Below are positions 1 to 12,900 of a DNA stretch of 64,000 nucleotides, piece after piece. The notes beneath the pieces are model-generated. The model was not told the DNA's origin. It saw only the letters and a list, made by a program, of their open reading frames with translations, and searched no databases. Made by a program: the position numbers and the translations under genes. The stretch is from positions 1,550,001-1,614,000 of the forward strand of contig CM038464.1 of NCBI GenBank assembly GCA_021464415.1, read 5' to 3'. The stretch is from Lonicera japonica. Its lineage: Eukaryota > Streptophyta > Magnoliopsida > Dipsacales > Caprifoliaceae. Position 1 is the stretch's first letter. Each line of letters starts with the position of its first letter.

Positions 1-59
1 ATTCTATCTAGACGATGGCACACTATGTGTAATTTCCTTAAACATTCCTCCTTGTGCTA

Positions 60-510
60 AGTCGGAGATAGAATGGTACATGTCTTGTTACCTCGTTAAA
101 ACTTTGTCAAGTAACAAAAACCCTGTGGGAAAAAATAATCTTGATCGAAGGAAAAAGAGTACAACATTATGACAATCATGATAGATTTCCTCCGTTAAGT
201 CTATACTTCTACTTGATCTTTACTTTGATCAATAGAAATTTCACATATCGTTACCTCATTAAAAATTTTACCAAGTAACAAAATCCAGTGGGAAAAATAA
301 ACCTTGGTTTAAGAAAAAGATTATAACGTAATGTCGCGTGGATATTAGACTCCCCCTCAAGTCTACACCTCCCCTCTGATATTTACATTAATCAAGGAAT
401 TTGAAAATCTTATGCATGTATCGTTGCCTTGTTAAAAACCTTACTAAGTAACAAAATCCAGTGGGAAAAATAAACCTTGGTCTAAGGAAAAGAGTACAAC
501 GTATGTGCGA
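60..510 (-). repeat. Threefold repeat in 3' part of copia element
   Basis: Three imperfect copies, roughly 155-170 bp apart, share the plus-strand core taacaaaatccagtgggaaa and a preceding gttacctcgttaaaa-like stretch. They start near 92, 250 and 420. A plus-strand ctccccctcaag at about 352 is a second, internal polypurine-like tract. The repeats lie between the RNase H remnant and the 3' LTR, where some plant copia elements carry repeated non-coding DNA. Confidence 0.75.
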
Positions 511-589
511 AAATTTCATTATATTTCACATATTCCCTTGATCATTACTTTGATCACGAAAGTTGGGAAAGCCTAAACACCATTATGTT

Positions 590-3500
590 TTTCACATACT
601 TTTCAAATATGGCCTTAAGGAAAGACTAGTTTGCCATATCTCCGTAGAGCTTTGTTTGGGTCAGAGAGATACCCAACACCAACAAAATCAATCAAGATTT
701 TATTTGGGATTTCAATATAGGGGGTGGTTATTTCAGCATCATCATTTACTTTAGATATTACTGTCATATACACTTTTTCCTCTCTGTAGGGAAAGAACAA
801 TCTCAAGCCAATGGTTCTTTTTAGGCGTTCAATTATGCTGCGTTGGCGCTAAGCTAAATCTAGCTAACAAGTTCAATGCGAATGTTATGTCTGGTCGAGT
901 ATGTTGTGTTAATTGCAATAATGCGCATACTGCATTTAGATAAGAAGTTTCATCTTCCATCTCCCAACATATTTTCATAATCTTACTTTGTACGAAATTG
1001 ATCTTTCCTTTTATCTAAACTTCGACCGACTATGGGAGTGCTAGTAGAATGCGTTTTGTCCAGGTTAAATTGCATGATTATCTTTTGAATATACGCAGAC
1101 TAGTGGATTAGTATTCCACAAGCTCAATATTCTAGATTTAGATCTAAACAAAATTCAAGCTTTCCCAAGATTCTTTATCTCAAATTTGAATTTCAAGTAA
1201 CTTGCGGTTTCTCTTAGTTTATCAAGAGTACCTATATGTTTATATCATCAATATGTACAATTACAATTGAAAATCCATAACTTATTTTCTTTATGAATAC
1301 GCAGCGGCATAATTCATCATTCTTATATCCCTTCCCAATCAAGTAGTCACTTAGATGGGTATACTACATCCGTCCGAATTATTTTAATTTGTAAAATGAG
1401 CGTTTCAACCTAATTGCAAATGCACTCCGTGGTTTAGAGTCACTTGACTTGGGTAATGTAAGGCCATCAGGTACTTTCATATATATCTCTGAATCAAGAT
1501 CCTCTTAGAGATATGTAGTAACCACATCCATGAGATGCATTTTCAGTCCTTCGGAACCTACCAAGCTAACTAAGTTGCAGAATGCTATAATGTTTAGGCA
1601 ATTCCAGAGCGTCCGTGGGAAACCTTGCGCCACAAAGTGAGCATTTTACTTTAGAACTTCTTTTTTCTCATTTACGCTTTGTGGCAAATAATTGTTTATA
1701 TCCTACAAGCTTTACACTTGGCGCGGTTAGCACTACCGGACCAAATAACTGTCTCTTTGCCAGAGAATTTAATTCTATCTAGATTGCTTGTTTTCATTTA
1801 GGCCAATTTTGCCCTTTGTTGATATTTTGCAACAGAGCGAAGTTCGACATCATCGTGCTCTTTGATTCCTTGAGCAACAGTATATCATTAATGCATCAAT
1901 TAACTCATATGCCATCTCTTAATCCATTGAGATTTATTTATTCTCTATAATCATTTATAACTTCGAGGCGTCCCCTAGTATTAATTCATGGACATAAGTA
2001 TAATCAGAGATAATCTCATAAAAGAGGCTTTTACATTAATGATTAATTGATCAATTTGTGCCTTACTCCACCTCTTCTTTTGTGTGAGTATTTGTCGAAC
2101 CAAAAGGCCTCTCTTTATTCCTTTAAGGAGCCATTGCCTCAACCACACCTCCACTAAGTGTAATTGCAGCGTCTCTTTCTGCGACATTGTGTCCTTTGTT
2201 GGGGACTTATAACTTTGCAGGCATATTGCAACTGGTATGTTTGATCTCGTCACTTTTCAATATCATTAAATGTATTAGGCATCGAATCTGTTACATTTTA
2301 AAGATTGATTATTCTTTTTCACTTTACTATACATTGTGATGTGTGTGGGGATCAAGATGAGACAAAGTGGGCACCACGATAATTCCTGTCGTTTTTTTAA
2401 AAAATTATTTTCCTATCTCTCCCTAACGACGGGAAGACTGTCTCATCAAAGTGACAATCCACAATTCTTAGCGGTAAAGAGATCATCTAACAATGATTCC
2501 AAATAGCGGATTATCATTGAGAATTCATATTCAACGTTAATACTTAATTATTTCAGCGAGCTCAGTTTGGTGCGTTGTGGGGGCGCAATCGGCACATACG
2601 CGTAAAATATCAAGCTAATATCCAGTTACCAATTGGTACGCATATACTAGTTGTCTAATATTGAACATTGAAACAAATAAGTAAAGTTGCGTGCAATATT
2701 GCATAAATTTCGGGCATATATAGGCAATATAGTGCGCATAACCAATGCCCTATCTACCATCTATATTCTTTTGATGGTTGCTTTTGTGAGACCTTTTTGC
2801 GTATGCACATGGAGGACGGGATTATTTACTTCGATTTTATGCAATGATCATCAAGTACTTTTGATGTAAACTCTTTAGCTTTATCGAGTTTTATATGCAT
2901 AATACATTAATCAGGGTGGTGAGCTTTTAAACGTATAATATGTGCTAAGAGGTATGTAAATGCAGCATTTCTTATAGACAATTATTCGACATGTGACCAG
3001 AATGTCGAATTACCCACCAGATCCATAAAGTACTTTGAATGGTTTCGCACTCTAGATGGATTTATCTACAAATATATATTGTAAGAATGGTATATTTTAT
3101 TTTGTATCTTTAACATAAGAAGGTCTCGATCCTATTTTTGCTAAAAAGCAGACTTTAAGAAATGGGATGTTGTTCTTTTGACATGATCAATTAGGCATAA
3201 TGGGAAGTGGGATATGGCTTTCAATACTTCAAAAATCAATAATTACTTTTGAGTATTACTAGTATCAACACGTTACAATATGTTGAATTTTTATCTCATT
3301 TACTTGTCACTCAAAAGAAGGGATATCCGTGTAAGTACTTTAACGCATAGATTACCATGACCAAGGTGCACTAGGCAAGCATGTCAAAGCCTGTATGAGT
3401 TTATGTCTCAGGTACATTATTAGTGACATAATAGGATTTGACAATCCTTATCTTAGTGAGATACATTCCACTGAAATGACTCATAAGTTTATTTAAAATG

Positions 3501-3680
3501 CGTTTCTTTGTACATTTGTTTAGAGGTAAAATAAATATATTTTTGTTCCATTCTTACATTTTGTTTTTGTATGATTACTGCTGGTATTAATATCATTAAT
3601 AAAGTTCGGGTCGCTTTGGGTGCATATAGAGTGTATGTGACTTTAAACATCATTTTAGCAACAAAATAGTTGAGCAATTC
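590..3680 (-). pseudogene. Degraded copia pol (integrase, RT, RNase H)
   Basis: Read on the minus strand, fragments follow the copia pol order. Positions 3677-3489 hold a gag-pre-integrase-like TLYAPKATRTLL stretch. Positions 2253-1981 resemble the linker before reverse transcriptase (SKAQID block). Positions 1870-1640 hold RT-like remnants (CGTAACGCG-type decay, stops throughout). Positions 806-615 hold LFFPYREEKVY and GVGYLSDPNKA, matching the end of RT and start of RNase H (VGYLSDPHKA in intact relatives). Many stops and frameshifts interrupt it, so no protein is expected. Boundaries are approximate. Confidence 0.75.
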
Positions 3681-4322
3681 TTCGCTCTTATGATGATTTA
3701 ATCATCATAGTTACATAGATATTATATGTTATTAATTGCCTATTTCATTGAATGGCTATAGTGTTCCCACTATCAACCAATAATTAAAGTTATCATCGAT
3801 TCATTTTTATAGTAATAAAATCGAGTGTAAATTCTGAACTACGTAGAAATAAAACAAACAAATTCAATTACTTTAGAATAAAATTTGAATAAAACTAACA
3901 GTAATCAATCTAGTATCTTGTTTAGAAATCTAATCCATCAAATAAACAAAAACTTTAAGACAAAACCATAGTCTAATTAAAAATTAGGCAATGTGCTTGT
4001 TCAACTATTTCTGAAAAATAAAATGAATAAAGCAGATCAGTCAAAATCGAGTGTATCCATTGACTGAGCAAAGTCTTTCTTGCCACTAAAGTCTGCGATT
4101 GTGAAGTTGATATTATCGTCATTACCTTATCCATTCATAAAATGAGATTCTTGTTCTTTAGACTCTCGATATATCTTATTACTTACTACTACTTTAGTGC
4201 TTGCATGGAAGCTCTTATACTAGTGCTCAGCGACTATACACTTGTAACATGGCTAATCACCAACTCTTTGCTTTTTGACCGGAAGGTTCTTAGGTGCATT
4301 TTTCATCTTGTTTCCCTGACTA

Positions 4323-5110
4323 TTACGTCCAATAACACCAATTTATTCTCCATACTTTGGAAGAGCCTCCACGACCTACACCACGACGCCCACGTCCCTT
4401 TCCACGTTGTGCATTGTTGCCACGTGGGTAAGGAGAAACGCGTCCAACCCTCTTTGTATTGGGGTTCTTTCCACTGTTCATCTTACCGTAGTTAGCCTCA
4501 GGATTTTTCTTTGTCCCGACAGGCCTAGCATTGTTATTCAAAAGAACTTTATTATGCCTTTCAGCCACTTGCAGTAGGTTGATCAGATTATTGAATTTTG
4601 TGATTATTTTGTTATCATACTTGAGCCTATACATGTTCACTAGTATAAGTGCTGAAGTATGAAATGTGGAAAGAGTCTTCTGAATCATATCATCTTTTGT
4701 GATATCATTTTCACAGAAGTTCAGACGTGCCTTTAAACGCAACATATTATTGTTGAAGTCGTTGACCCTTTTATAGTCAATCAAGCATATTTCATTTCAC
4801 TGAACGGTCAATTATGAGGTAAAGTGTGATGAATGTTCCCAAAACGTCCCTTAAGAGCATCATATAGTTCTTAAGGTGTCTTCAACTGAAGGTACTCTCA
4901 GCGTAGGCTGGGGTTAATATGTTTTCTTAGAAACATTAATGCATTTGCTTTCACCTTGTCAGACGGTCCGTTGTCTGTGGAGTCTTTTGGGTCAGTAAGT
5001 ATGGCAGAGTATTCTTTAGCCACAAAGGCGATTTCTACATCAGAAACTCACCGATGATACTCGAGTCCTTCTGAGTCCAAAATATCAAATTCAAGTCAAA
5101 TTGGGTCGGC
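4323..5110 (-). pseudogene. Degraded copia gag (UBN2-type)
   Basis: An open stretch of 153 codons (4784-4323, minus) reads as the second half of a plant copia Gag: IDYKRVNDFNNNMLRLKARL, then MIQKTLSTFH, then an Arg/Gly-rich tail (GKGRGRRGVGRGG). Upstream, 5110-4785 gives further Gag-like sequence (SEGLEY-like, EFLM, FVAKEYSAILTDPKDSTDNG, KANALMFLRKHI) broken by stops. In intact elements this is one Gag domain that packages the RNA. Here it is non-functional. Confidence 0.75.
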
Positions 5111-5689
5111 CATCTTAATAAATAATAAAAAAGATATTACACAGTTATGAGTACATCCATACTAGTTATTTTTCAGGATTATGAATTAGATTTCAAAAAT
5201 CAAGATCTATAATGGTCACATTTTTCGATACTATATGAAAATACTTTATTATAATAATTATAATGCGCATGAACTTTCATCATCATGGCAACTGTTGAAT
5301 TTATGACATACTAAATAAAACATTTAAGAATATAGGTAATATTATAATTTTCTTAACATGCTGATTTACCACAACTATAGCAATTATAAATTTAATTCGT
5401 CCATCTCAAATATGGAATGCATAATATTGCATAAATTTTGGCTACATAGTGGTCAGTAAATGGGGGTGGAATTCAAAACCACATTAAATCAAACTGCTCT
5501 TTTGTATTAAAAACAAATTCATACATATATATATATATATACAAAAGAGGTTTCACATTTACATAAACTATACATATATAGACAATATATATATAATTAC
5601 ATGTAAATGAATTTCAAGGACAGATTTACAAAATTTGGTTCACATATATACATGGATTCTATATGGCATAATTGGTAATTAAAACAAAA

Positions 5690-5965
5690 ACTATTTTTTT
5701 TAAATAAAACAGAAACTTAATTAAAATAAAAACTGTTTTTAATATAAAACAGAAATTTAATTAAACTAAAAACTGTTTTTAAGATAAAACAGAAATTTAA
5801 TTAAACTAAAAACTGTTTTTATGTAAAATAGAAATTTAATCAAAATAAAAACAATTTTTAATATAAAACAGAAATTTAATTAAAATAAAAAATGTTTTTA
5901 AGTAAAACAGAAATTTAATTAAAATAAAAACTTTTTTTTTAAGTAAAACAAAAATTTAATCAATT
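5690..5965. repeat. About 40-bp tandem array, about seven copies
   Basis: The unit is approximately aattaaaataaaaactgttt plus ttaatataaaacagaaattt, repeated about seven times with point changes and small indels. It lies in the 5' leader of the left copia element, between gag and the 5' LTR. The aaaacagttttt-like parts are partly self-complementary. Confidence 0.85.
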
Positions 5966-6215
5966 AAATATTTTCATTCTCAACCCTAAAAAATATCATA
6001 ACAACTCCAAAATTAATAATTAAAAGAAGTTTCCTTGATGCAACGAATAGAAAAAGAAAGAAAAATCTGGGAGCTCCTCCATATATATAAACATCACATG
6101 TCCACGTAACAATAATATATATATATATATATCAAAAGCAAACACACATGTATATAAAATCCTTATATATATACTTACATCTTTATACACACACACATAT
6201 ATATATATATATATA

Positions 6216-6602
6216 GGAGAATCATATAAAGAGAACCATTTATTTGATCCTTAAATGTGGATCAATCATTTTAAAGGGGTAAATGGATGAATTTTTTTAT
6301 GAAACTTGGTGAAGATGATTTACATGATTAGTAGATAATCTCTACCAAATTTTATCAAAAAATTCAACCGGGAAGTGGGTTATTTAAACATCTTAAATTT
6401 TAACGGTAAAAAAAGTGCATATATCAATTTTTTAGTTAACCCTCTTCCCGATTGAATTTTTTAATGAAATTTAGTGGATGTGATCTACTAATCATGGAGA
6501 ACATTTTCACCAAGTTTCATTAAAAAATTCATCCATTTACCCCTCAAATTAATTGATCTACATTTAAGGACAAAAAAAATTGGTCCTCTTAAAATCTTTT
6601 CC
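6216..6602. mobile_element. Foldback MITE with long inverted arms
   Basis: The left arm (from ggagaatcatataaagagaa) is the inverted complement of the right arm (ending ctcttaaaatcttttcc). Complementarity continues for most of each half, including ggggtaaatggatgaatttt and gattagtagat on the left and their complements on the right, so the 387-bp element folds into a near full-length hairpin. It sits in a (TA)n tract on both sides, so the target duplication cannot be read. Confidence 0.85.
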
Positions 6603-6822
6603 ATATATATATATATATATCCTTATTATATACACCTTACATAAACATATATATAATATGATTTTTCACATTAATGGAAAACGACAATGGCGGCGGCAAA
6701 ATAACAGTGAATATGAAAATTATTTTGAGGTAGTAAATTCGCAGCAATAACAAAGTTTATAAATGGAAATATTAATAGATTCAGTGGCAGCAATATTACC
6801 AGAATTAATAACCCTAAATATT

Positions 6823-6960
6823 GGACAAGCATGGCAGATTGAGTAAATCTCTAAACAAGCATGGCAGATTCTCTAAATTTGGAAAACACAATTTTTTTAT
6901 ATATTCGGGAAAAAAATTTGATACCGATTATTTTAACAAGCATGGCAGATTCTCTATTAT
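6823..6960 (+). repeat. Three copies of an acaagcatggcagatt motif
   Basis: The 16-base motif occurs at about 6825, 6855 and 6936, the last two followed by ctct and a cggaaaacaca-like tail. It is a short local duplication in the leader of the copia element. No coding role is visible. Confidence 0.6.
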
Positions 6961-7189
6961 TCGGAAAACACAACATATATATATATATATATATATCGAT
7001 TGCTACGGATTTTTTTTTCAACAATAAAATATATAATTTAGCCAATGATTCTTAAATCTAATATCTTTAAGAAATTATTTGCGTATCTTGAAAGTTGGGT
7101 GACTAGAAAAGAGATTAATGGTAATGGTGGCCAGTGGCTAAGGTTTTCTCAGGGTTAGGTTATTAGCTCTGAGCGTGCTGATAACGTAT

Positions 7190-7369
7190 TGTAGGAACAA
7201 TTCTATTGAACCTTTCATTAGATGAGCCTTTTAAATAAGGCACAAATACAATAGTAAATAAGGTTTACAAGAAAGCCCATTATGACCCATAATACACAAT
7301 TTACACAGTAAAATCCCTAATACATATTCTATCTAGATGATAGCACACTATGTGTAATTTCCTTAAACA
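7190..7369 (-). repeat. 5' LTR of the left copia element
   Basis: A 180-bp segment beginning TG and ending CA. Its outer 44 bases match window positions 1-44 with two visible differences (gacgatggc versus gatgatagc), which identifies it as an LTR whose partner is cut by the window edge. Confidence 0.8.
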
Positions 7370-8459
7370 TCTTTCCAATTTTGTTTATTAATTGACCTTT
7401 TGTTATTCCTATTACATTCCAAAACCCATAAATCTCTTTATGAAATATATTTTTATTAAAATTGAATCTGCATACATGTATGTTTTTGGGTTTCCCTAAT
7501 GTGTATTTAATCATACACATTTTATTCTTCTGTTAGTTATTTGCATTTGGATGGGCTACATTTTGGTTTGTACATATTTTATCGGTTCATTCTACAGAAG
7601 TGTAATTGTTACTTATTTATAGAATATATGTATTTTATTGTTTTTATTATGCTGCTCAAATTTATTTTTTTGTAATTTTTTACAAATTAGTAAAATACAA
7701 AACGTTGTGGTAGCTATGTTGCAATAATAATTTTTAGTAATTTAATAGCATAACAATTAAATAGTGAATTGATCGTTTAGTCTATAATTAAATAAATTTG
7801 AATTGAATTTTTGTGGCAAATGGATAATATTTATTAAATTTTTCATTTTTTTATCAGTGTCAGAAATTTTATTTTTAACTTTGACTAAACTCATCAGACA
7901 TATTCTCACACGGAAGATTCTATTTACACTACCAAAATTCTTTAAAACCACAACATGTTAAAAAAGTACAAAAAAAGAACTACGCACACCACATTTTTTT
8001 TTGTAGTAAAATTAAGAAAGTAGTGTGATGTGTTAAGTAAAAAAATATAATATTTAATTTATGCTAAAATTAAGAAAAATCTTATGATGTATAAGCATAT
8101 CGTTGTCGGCCGCATAGAACAAAAAAAATAAGACATTTTCATCAACATGCTGTCAACAAAATATGACATATATGACAACCAATTGTTGAGACATTCAATT
8201 ATATTCGGTGCAATATTGTTGAATTGTACCTCAGTTCTTAGTCATGTGTTGTCGAGTTTTTTGTTAAGTTTATATTTTTTAAATTTTATATCATACAATG
8301 TAGGACTCATCTTTTATATTAAATTCATTAATTGATAATCACAAAACCTATACTAAAATTCAAGTTTCGATTGAAATTGATTATGTTTTGCTCAAAGTTG
8401 ATCATGTTTAAACTGCCAATTATTGCCGAACATTGGACTATAATCTTACGCCGATCATT

Positions 8460-8735
8460 ATTAAAACATGTTAGATTGGCATAATATAGCAGAGCAACTG
8501 CTACATACTTAGCAATATTGTGCCGAAATTTTGTATCAAACACAACAAGTTTTTATATGCCAAACAGAGTATATAGAATCAAAATATGGTCGATAGGACA
8601 TTGCTGAATAAATGCTACATACTCAGCAATGTTGTGCCGAAATTTTGTACAAAACATGACAACTTTTTTATATATCAAAATAGCATATAAAATTAAAATA
8701 TGGTCGGCACGACGTTGCCGAATTAAAAAATTTGG
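8460..8735. repeat. About 114-bp direct repeat, two copies
   Basis: The core ttgtgccgaaattttgta recurs with flanks tgctacatact(t/c)agcaat before it and gccaaaca/atcaaaata, tatataaaatcaaaatatgg-like sequence after it. Both copies carry gccga-type subterminal motifs seen in plant DNA transposons. Confidence 0.7.
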
Positions 8736-9251
8736 AGCTTGAAATTTATACTAATATCTTTGTTGTGCTCATGAGGTAAAAGCCTAAGGGAGAGAGACTA
8801 ACAATTATGAGAGGTTTGTTTTTAGGTATTTTTTTTGGGAGCGAAAGAGTTTTTTTTCCCCATTTTCTTCTTACATCTCATATTTTCTTACATTCCTCAT
8901 TCTTTGATCATGAAATTCACGGCTCAATCTTTAATTTTGGCCAATTTTATAAATTCTATAATACCCTTTTAAGGTTTATTTAGAGTGAGAAAAAATTTGA
9001 ATGGTTTTAAGAAGATAAAAAAAAGTTGTAGAGAGATAGAATTTTAATTGTCCCCGGTGGTGTTTTAAGAATTTTTATATATTTTCATAGTAATTTTTAA
9101 TATGTCGTGTATAATGTATGTATTGGTGTTTTAAAAATTTTGTTTACTTCTACCATTTAAGTATGTAGCGATTTTAATTTTTTTTTGCGGTGTAATTAAA
9201 ATTTTCCTTTGTCATAGTGCAAGAAGGTTAATAACTTAATATTGGGGGATA

Positions 9252-9740
9252 TTATATGATTATGAGTTGGTTGTCTCAATACATAACATACAAGTTGGTA
9301 GTAAGTTGCCAACTTAATGGTCAACATTTGATAGCAATTTATTGACTTAGATGTTAAAATTCAGTAACCTTTTGCAAATATTTTTAAAAATTGACTCGGC
9401 AAAAATTTGTCGAATGTTAAATCGGTAGAAGGTTACCGAATGAAATGTTAAAGTTATGCAATAAGACATTGACTCGATTCTTAAATTTGGAGTGTCACCA
9501 TATGGGGTTAATTATCCCAATACATAATATCGATAGCAAGTTGTTGACTTAAATGTCAATATTTAATGGCAATTTAACAACTTTTTGCCGAAATCAAATA
9601 TTAGCAAAATATTTTTAAAAATTGACTCAGCTAAAATTTATCAAATGTTAAGTCGGCATAATGCTACCAAATCTAAGGTCAAAATTCTATAACAAAATAG
9701 TGACTCGATGCTTAAATTTAAGAAATCACCGTATAAATGC
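9252..9740. repeat. About 255-bp tandem duplication before FLD promoter
   Basis: Copy A (about 9252-9506) and copy B (about 9508-9740) share, in order, tctcaatacataa, gtcaacatttgatagcaatt, aatatttttaaaaattgact, aatgttaa(a/g)tcggnannntnntaccaaat and gactcgatncttaaattt. Divergence is moderate, so the duplication is not recent. It ends about 200 bp before the FLD start codon. Confidence 0.8.
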
Positions 9741-9879
9741 TATGATTAATAATTATTAAATTATGGAATTAAAACTTTATTTATAATTTGGCTACAAAAT
9801 GGGGATAGCTATAACACCGTTATATTGAGAATAGCCAAAGTAAATACGCCCTCTTCCTCCTCGTTGATATTTAATCTAC

Positions 9880-9952
9880 TACAGTATTGTATCTAAGAGA
9901 GAGAGACGCTCAACTCAACGGAGAGAGACAGGCAGGCAGATAGGAAAGCAGA
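9880..9952 (+). promoter_or_regulatory. GA-rich FLD 5' leader
   Basis: The bases before the FLD start include gagagagacgctcaac and gagagagacaggcaggcag, with no in-frame start upstream. GA-rich leaders are common in plant genes. I see no convincing TATA box, which fits a broadly expressed chromatin gene. The transcription start is not determined. Confidence 0.45.
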
Positions 9953-12900
9953 ATGAATCAATCGAACCAAACAAACCATAATCCTCAACAACAACAAAAC
10001 CATCCTTACGTGCATGTTCATAATCCCCTACGATTCACAATATTCGCTCCCCAATCAAACCCTAACCCTAACCCCAATCCCAACTTTAACCCCAATTTGA
10101 TATCAAACACTAACTCTAATATTGATTCAGTTTCAAATCATAACCCCAGTAGTCACTTCATCTCACTGTCGTCGGTCCCCAGAAAGCGAAGACGTGGCAG
10201 GCCTCGCATTGTAACACCACCGAACCAGCAACAGGTATACAATCATACACCTCCTTCACTTTCCAACGGTACAATCAATGGCCAATTATTGTCATTACCT
10301 TCTTCAACTTCTTCTTCAGCTCTTTTGATCAATTCCGGCATGGAAAATTCTACTACTACTTTCAATCTTAACAACAATACAAACAACGTTAAACGAGCTG
10401 GCGGTGCTGACATATCTGATGAAATTATTGTGATCAACAAAGAAGCCACTGCAGAAGCGTTGGTCGCCCTTTCTTCAGGGTTTCCGGCCGATTCCCTTAC
10501 CGATGAAGAAATAGATGCAGGGGTTGTTTCTGTGGTTGGTGGAATTGAACAGGTTAATTATATATTAATCAGAAACCACATTATTACCAAATGGCGTGAG
10601 AATGTTATGAATTGGGTGACAAAAGAAATGTTTCTTGATGTTATACCTGCACATTGTACTACCCTTTTGGACTCTGCTTATAATTATTTGGTTTCACATG
10701 GGTATATTAATTTTGGGGTTGCTCCGGCTATAAAGGAGAAGATTATGGCCGAACCTAGCAAACCCCGTGTGATTGTGATTGGGGCAGGACTTGCCGGATT
10801 GGCTGCTGCAAGGCAGTTATTGTCGTTCGGGTTTAAAGTGATTGTTTTGGAGGGCAGGAAGCGAGCTGGTGGGCGTGTTTATACCATGAAGATAAATGGG
10901 GAGAATAATGGGGAGAGTAAGGAGGCAGCTGCAGATTTAGGAGGTAGCGTGTTGACAGGGACACTGGGGAACCCTCTTGGTATTTTGGCAAGGCAGTTGT
11001 CATACCCTCTTCATAAGGTGAGAGATAAGTGTCCACTTTATACCGTGGATGGTAAACCTGTTGACCAGGGTATGGATTTAAAAGTTGAAACTGCTTTTAA
11101 CCGGATTTTGGAGAAGGCCAGCAAGCTTAGGCAGTTGATGGGTGAAGTTTCGCAGGATGTTTCTCTTGGGGCGGCTCTGGAGACATTCTGGCAAGTCTAT
11201 GGGGATGATGTGAATGCCGAGGAGATGAACTTATATAACTGGCATCTTGCAAATTTGGAATATGCAAATGCGGGTTTGCTTTCCAAGCTTTCACTTGCAT
11301 TCTGGGACCAAGATGATCCGTATGATATGGGAGGAGACCATTGCTTCTTACCTGGAGGGAACGGACGGTTGGTTCAGGCTTTGTCAGAAAATGTGCCGAT
11401 CCTATATGAGAAAACTGTACACACAATTCGTTATGGTAGTGATGGAGTGCAGGTTCTTTGTGGGAACCAGGTCTTTGAGGGCGATATGGCACTATGTACC
11501 GTTTCTCTAGGGGTTTTGAAGAGTGGTTCTATTAAGTTTAATCCAGAGTTGCCTCAGAGGAAGCTTGATGGGATAAAGAGGTTAGGTTTTGGTTTGTTAA
11601 ACAAGGTTGCGATACTTTTTCCGTATGTGTTTTGGGGTACTGATCTGGACACGTTTGGGCATCTCTCCAATAACCCGAGCGATCGGGGGAAGTTCTTTTT
11701 ATTCTATAGCTATGCCAGTGTATCTGGTGGTCCCCTCTTGATTGCATTGGTAGCAGGAGAAGCTGCACATGAGTTTGAGAGCATGCCCGCTACTGACGCT
11801 GTGTCCCGGGTTCTTGAGATTCTTAGAGGTACATCTCTTTTAAGAATGGATTTACGTACTGGTGTTTCTATGTTTATGTTCCCTATCTAGAATTCTAAAA
11901 GATATTATAATGTGACCATATCTTTTTCTTGAAGGTGCACTTCCGTACATCAAGTACCACAAACAACTTTTCAGTGGCCACATATTCTTTGTTTGCTGAA
12001 AAACCATTTTCCATTTACATTAGGCCTCCCTAATTGTTTAGTTTAAGCTACTTTTCTGTGCCAAAATCTTCCTTTTGTGAAAGAACCTCTTACACGAATT
12101 CTTCAAAGCACTGCACCTATTATATAGGGATTCATGTCCTAGCTACCATCTGGTTTCTGTTTTGCATTTTTTTTGCTGCTAGCTGTTGTTTCTGTTGCAT
12201 ACACCCCTCCCACCCCCTTCCTCTGTTCAATTACTCCCAAGGGGATCCTCGTGCCTTTTTTATGCACCTTATTTATAGTATCATAATATTGTACTGTTGT
12301 TTCTTGTGAAAAATGATCCACAAACACAAGTGCACATAAATATATATTCGTTGAGCAACTTTGTAGTAAGACGTCATACCCCGTGCTTCCAGGTATATAC
12401 GAACCAAAAGGAATTGCTATTCCCAATCCTCTCCAAACTGTTTGCACCAGATGGGGTAGCGATCCTTTTAGCTTGGGTTCTTACTCCAATGTAGCGGTGG
12501 GGGCATCAGGGGATGATTACGATATCTTAGCAGAAAGTGTGGGAGATGGACGGCTTTTCTTTGCAGGGGAGGCAACTACCAGGCGCTACCCTGCTACTAT
12601 GCACGGAGCTTTTCTAACTGGTCTACGAGAAGCTGCACACATGGCTCACCATGCTAGTTTGAGAAATTCGAGGGCAAAAGTTGAGAGGAATCCATCCAAG
12701 AATGCACATTCTTATGCTTCTCTTCTTGCGGATTTATTCAGGGAACCTGAGCTGGAATTTGGAAGTTTTTCTGTAATTTTTGATAGAAAAAATATAGATC
12801 CCAAGTCAACTGCAGTTTTAAGGGTGACATTTAGTGGGCATCGGAAGAAGAGTCATGAATATTCACGGCTAGACCAGCAGCATCATTCTAACAAGTTACT

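Larger units (their letters stand above)
1..7369 (-). mobile_element. Decayed Ty1/copia LTR retrotransposon
   Basis: The 44 bases at the window's left edge repeat almost exactly at 7326-7369. On the minus strand these are the starts of the 3' and 5' LTRs, both beginning TGTTTAAGG. The 5' LTR is complete at 7190-7369 (TG...CA); the 3' LTR runs off the window. Next to the 5' LTR, at about 7165-7189, a sequence reading TTATCAGCACG on the minus strand sits where the primer-binding site should be. A purine tract (AAGGAGGAA, minus strand) precedes the 3' LTR. Degraded gag and pol lie between, in minus-strand order. The element is longer than the usual 5 kb because of an array and a MITE in its 5' part. 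Stops and frameshifts make it inactive. Confidence 0.85.
7370..9880. other. Intergenic DNA upstream of FLD
   Basis: No gene is recognised. The stretch is AT-rich and holds two duplicated segments listed separately. Plus-strand cactaccaaaattc at 7927 and catagtg at about 9217 could be ends of a degenerate CACTA-type element, since both read CACTA inward, but no matching 3-bp target duplication is visible and I treat it as unproven. Confidence 0.5.

Noticed and set aside
7927..9217. CACTA-type transposon bounded by cactacc and catagtg
   Set aside because: The outermost bases fit, but the terminal repeats match poorly and no 3-bp target duplication is visible.
10243..11768. Minus-strand frames of 67-121 codons opposite FLD
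   Set aside because: They are shadows of the strong plus-strand coding sequence of FLD exon 1.
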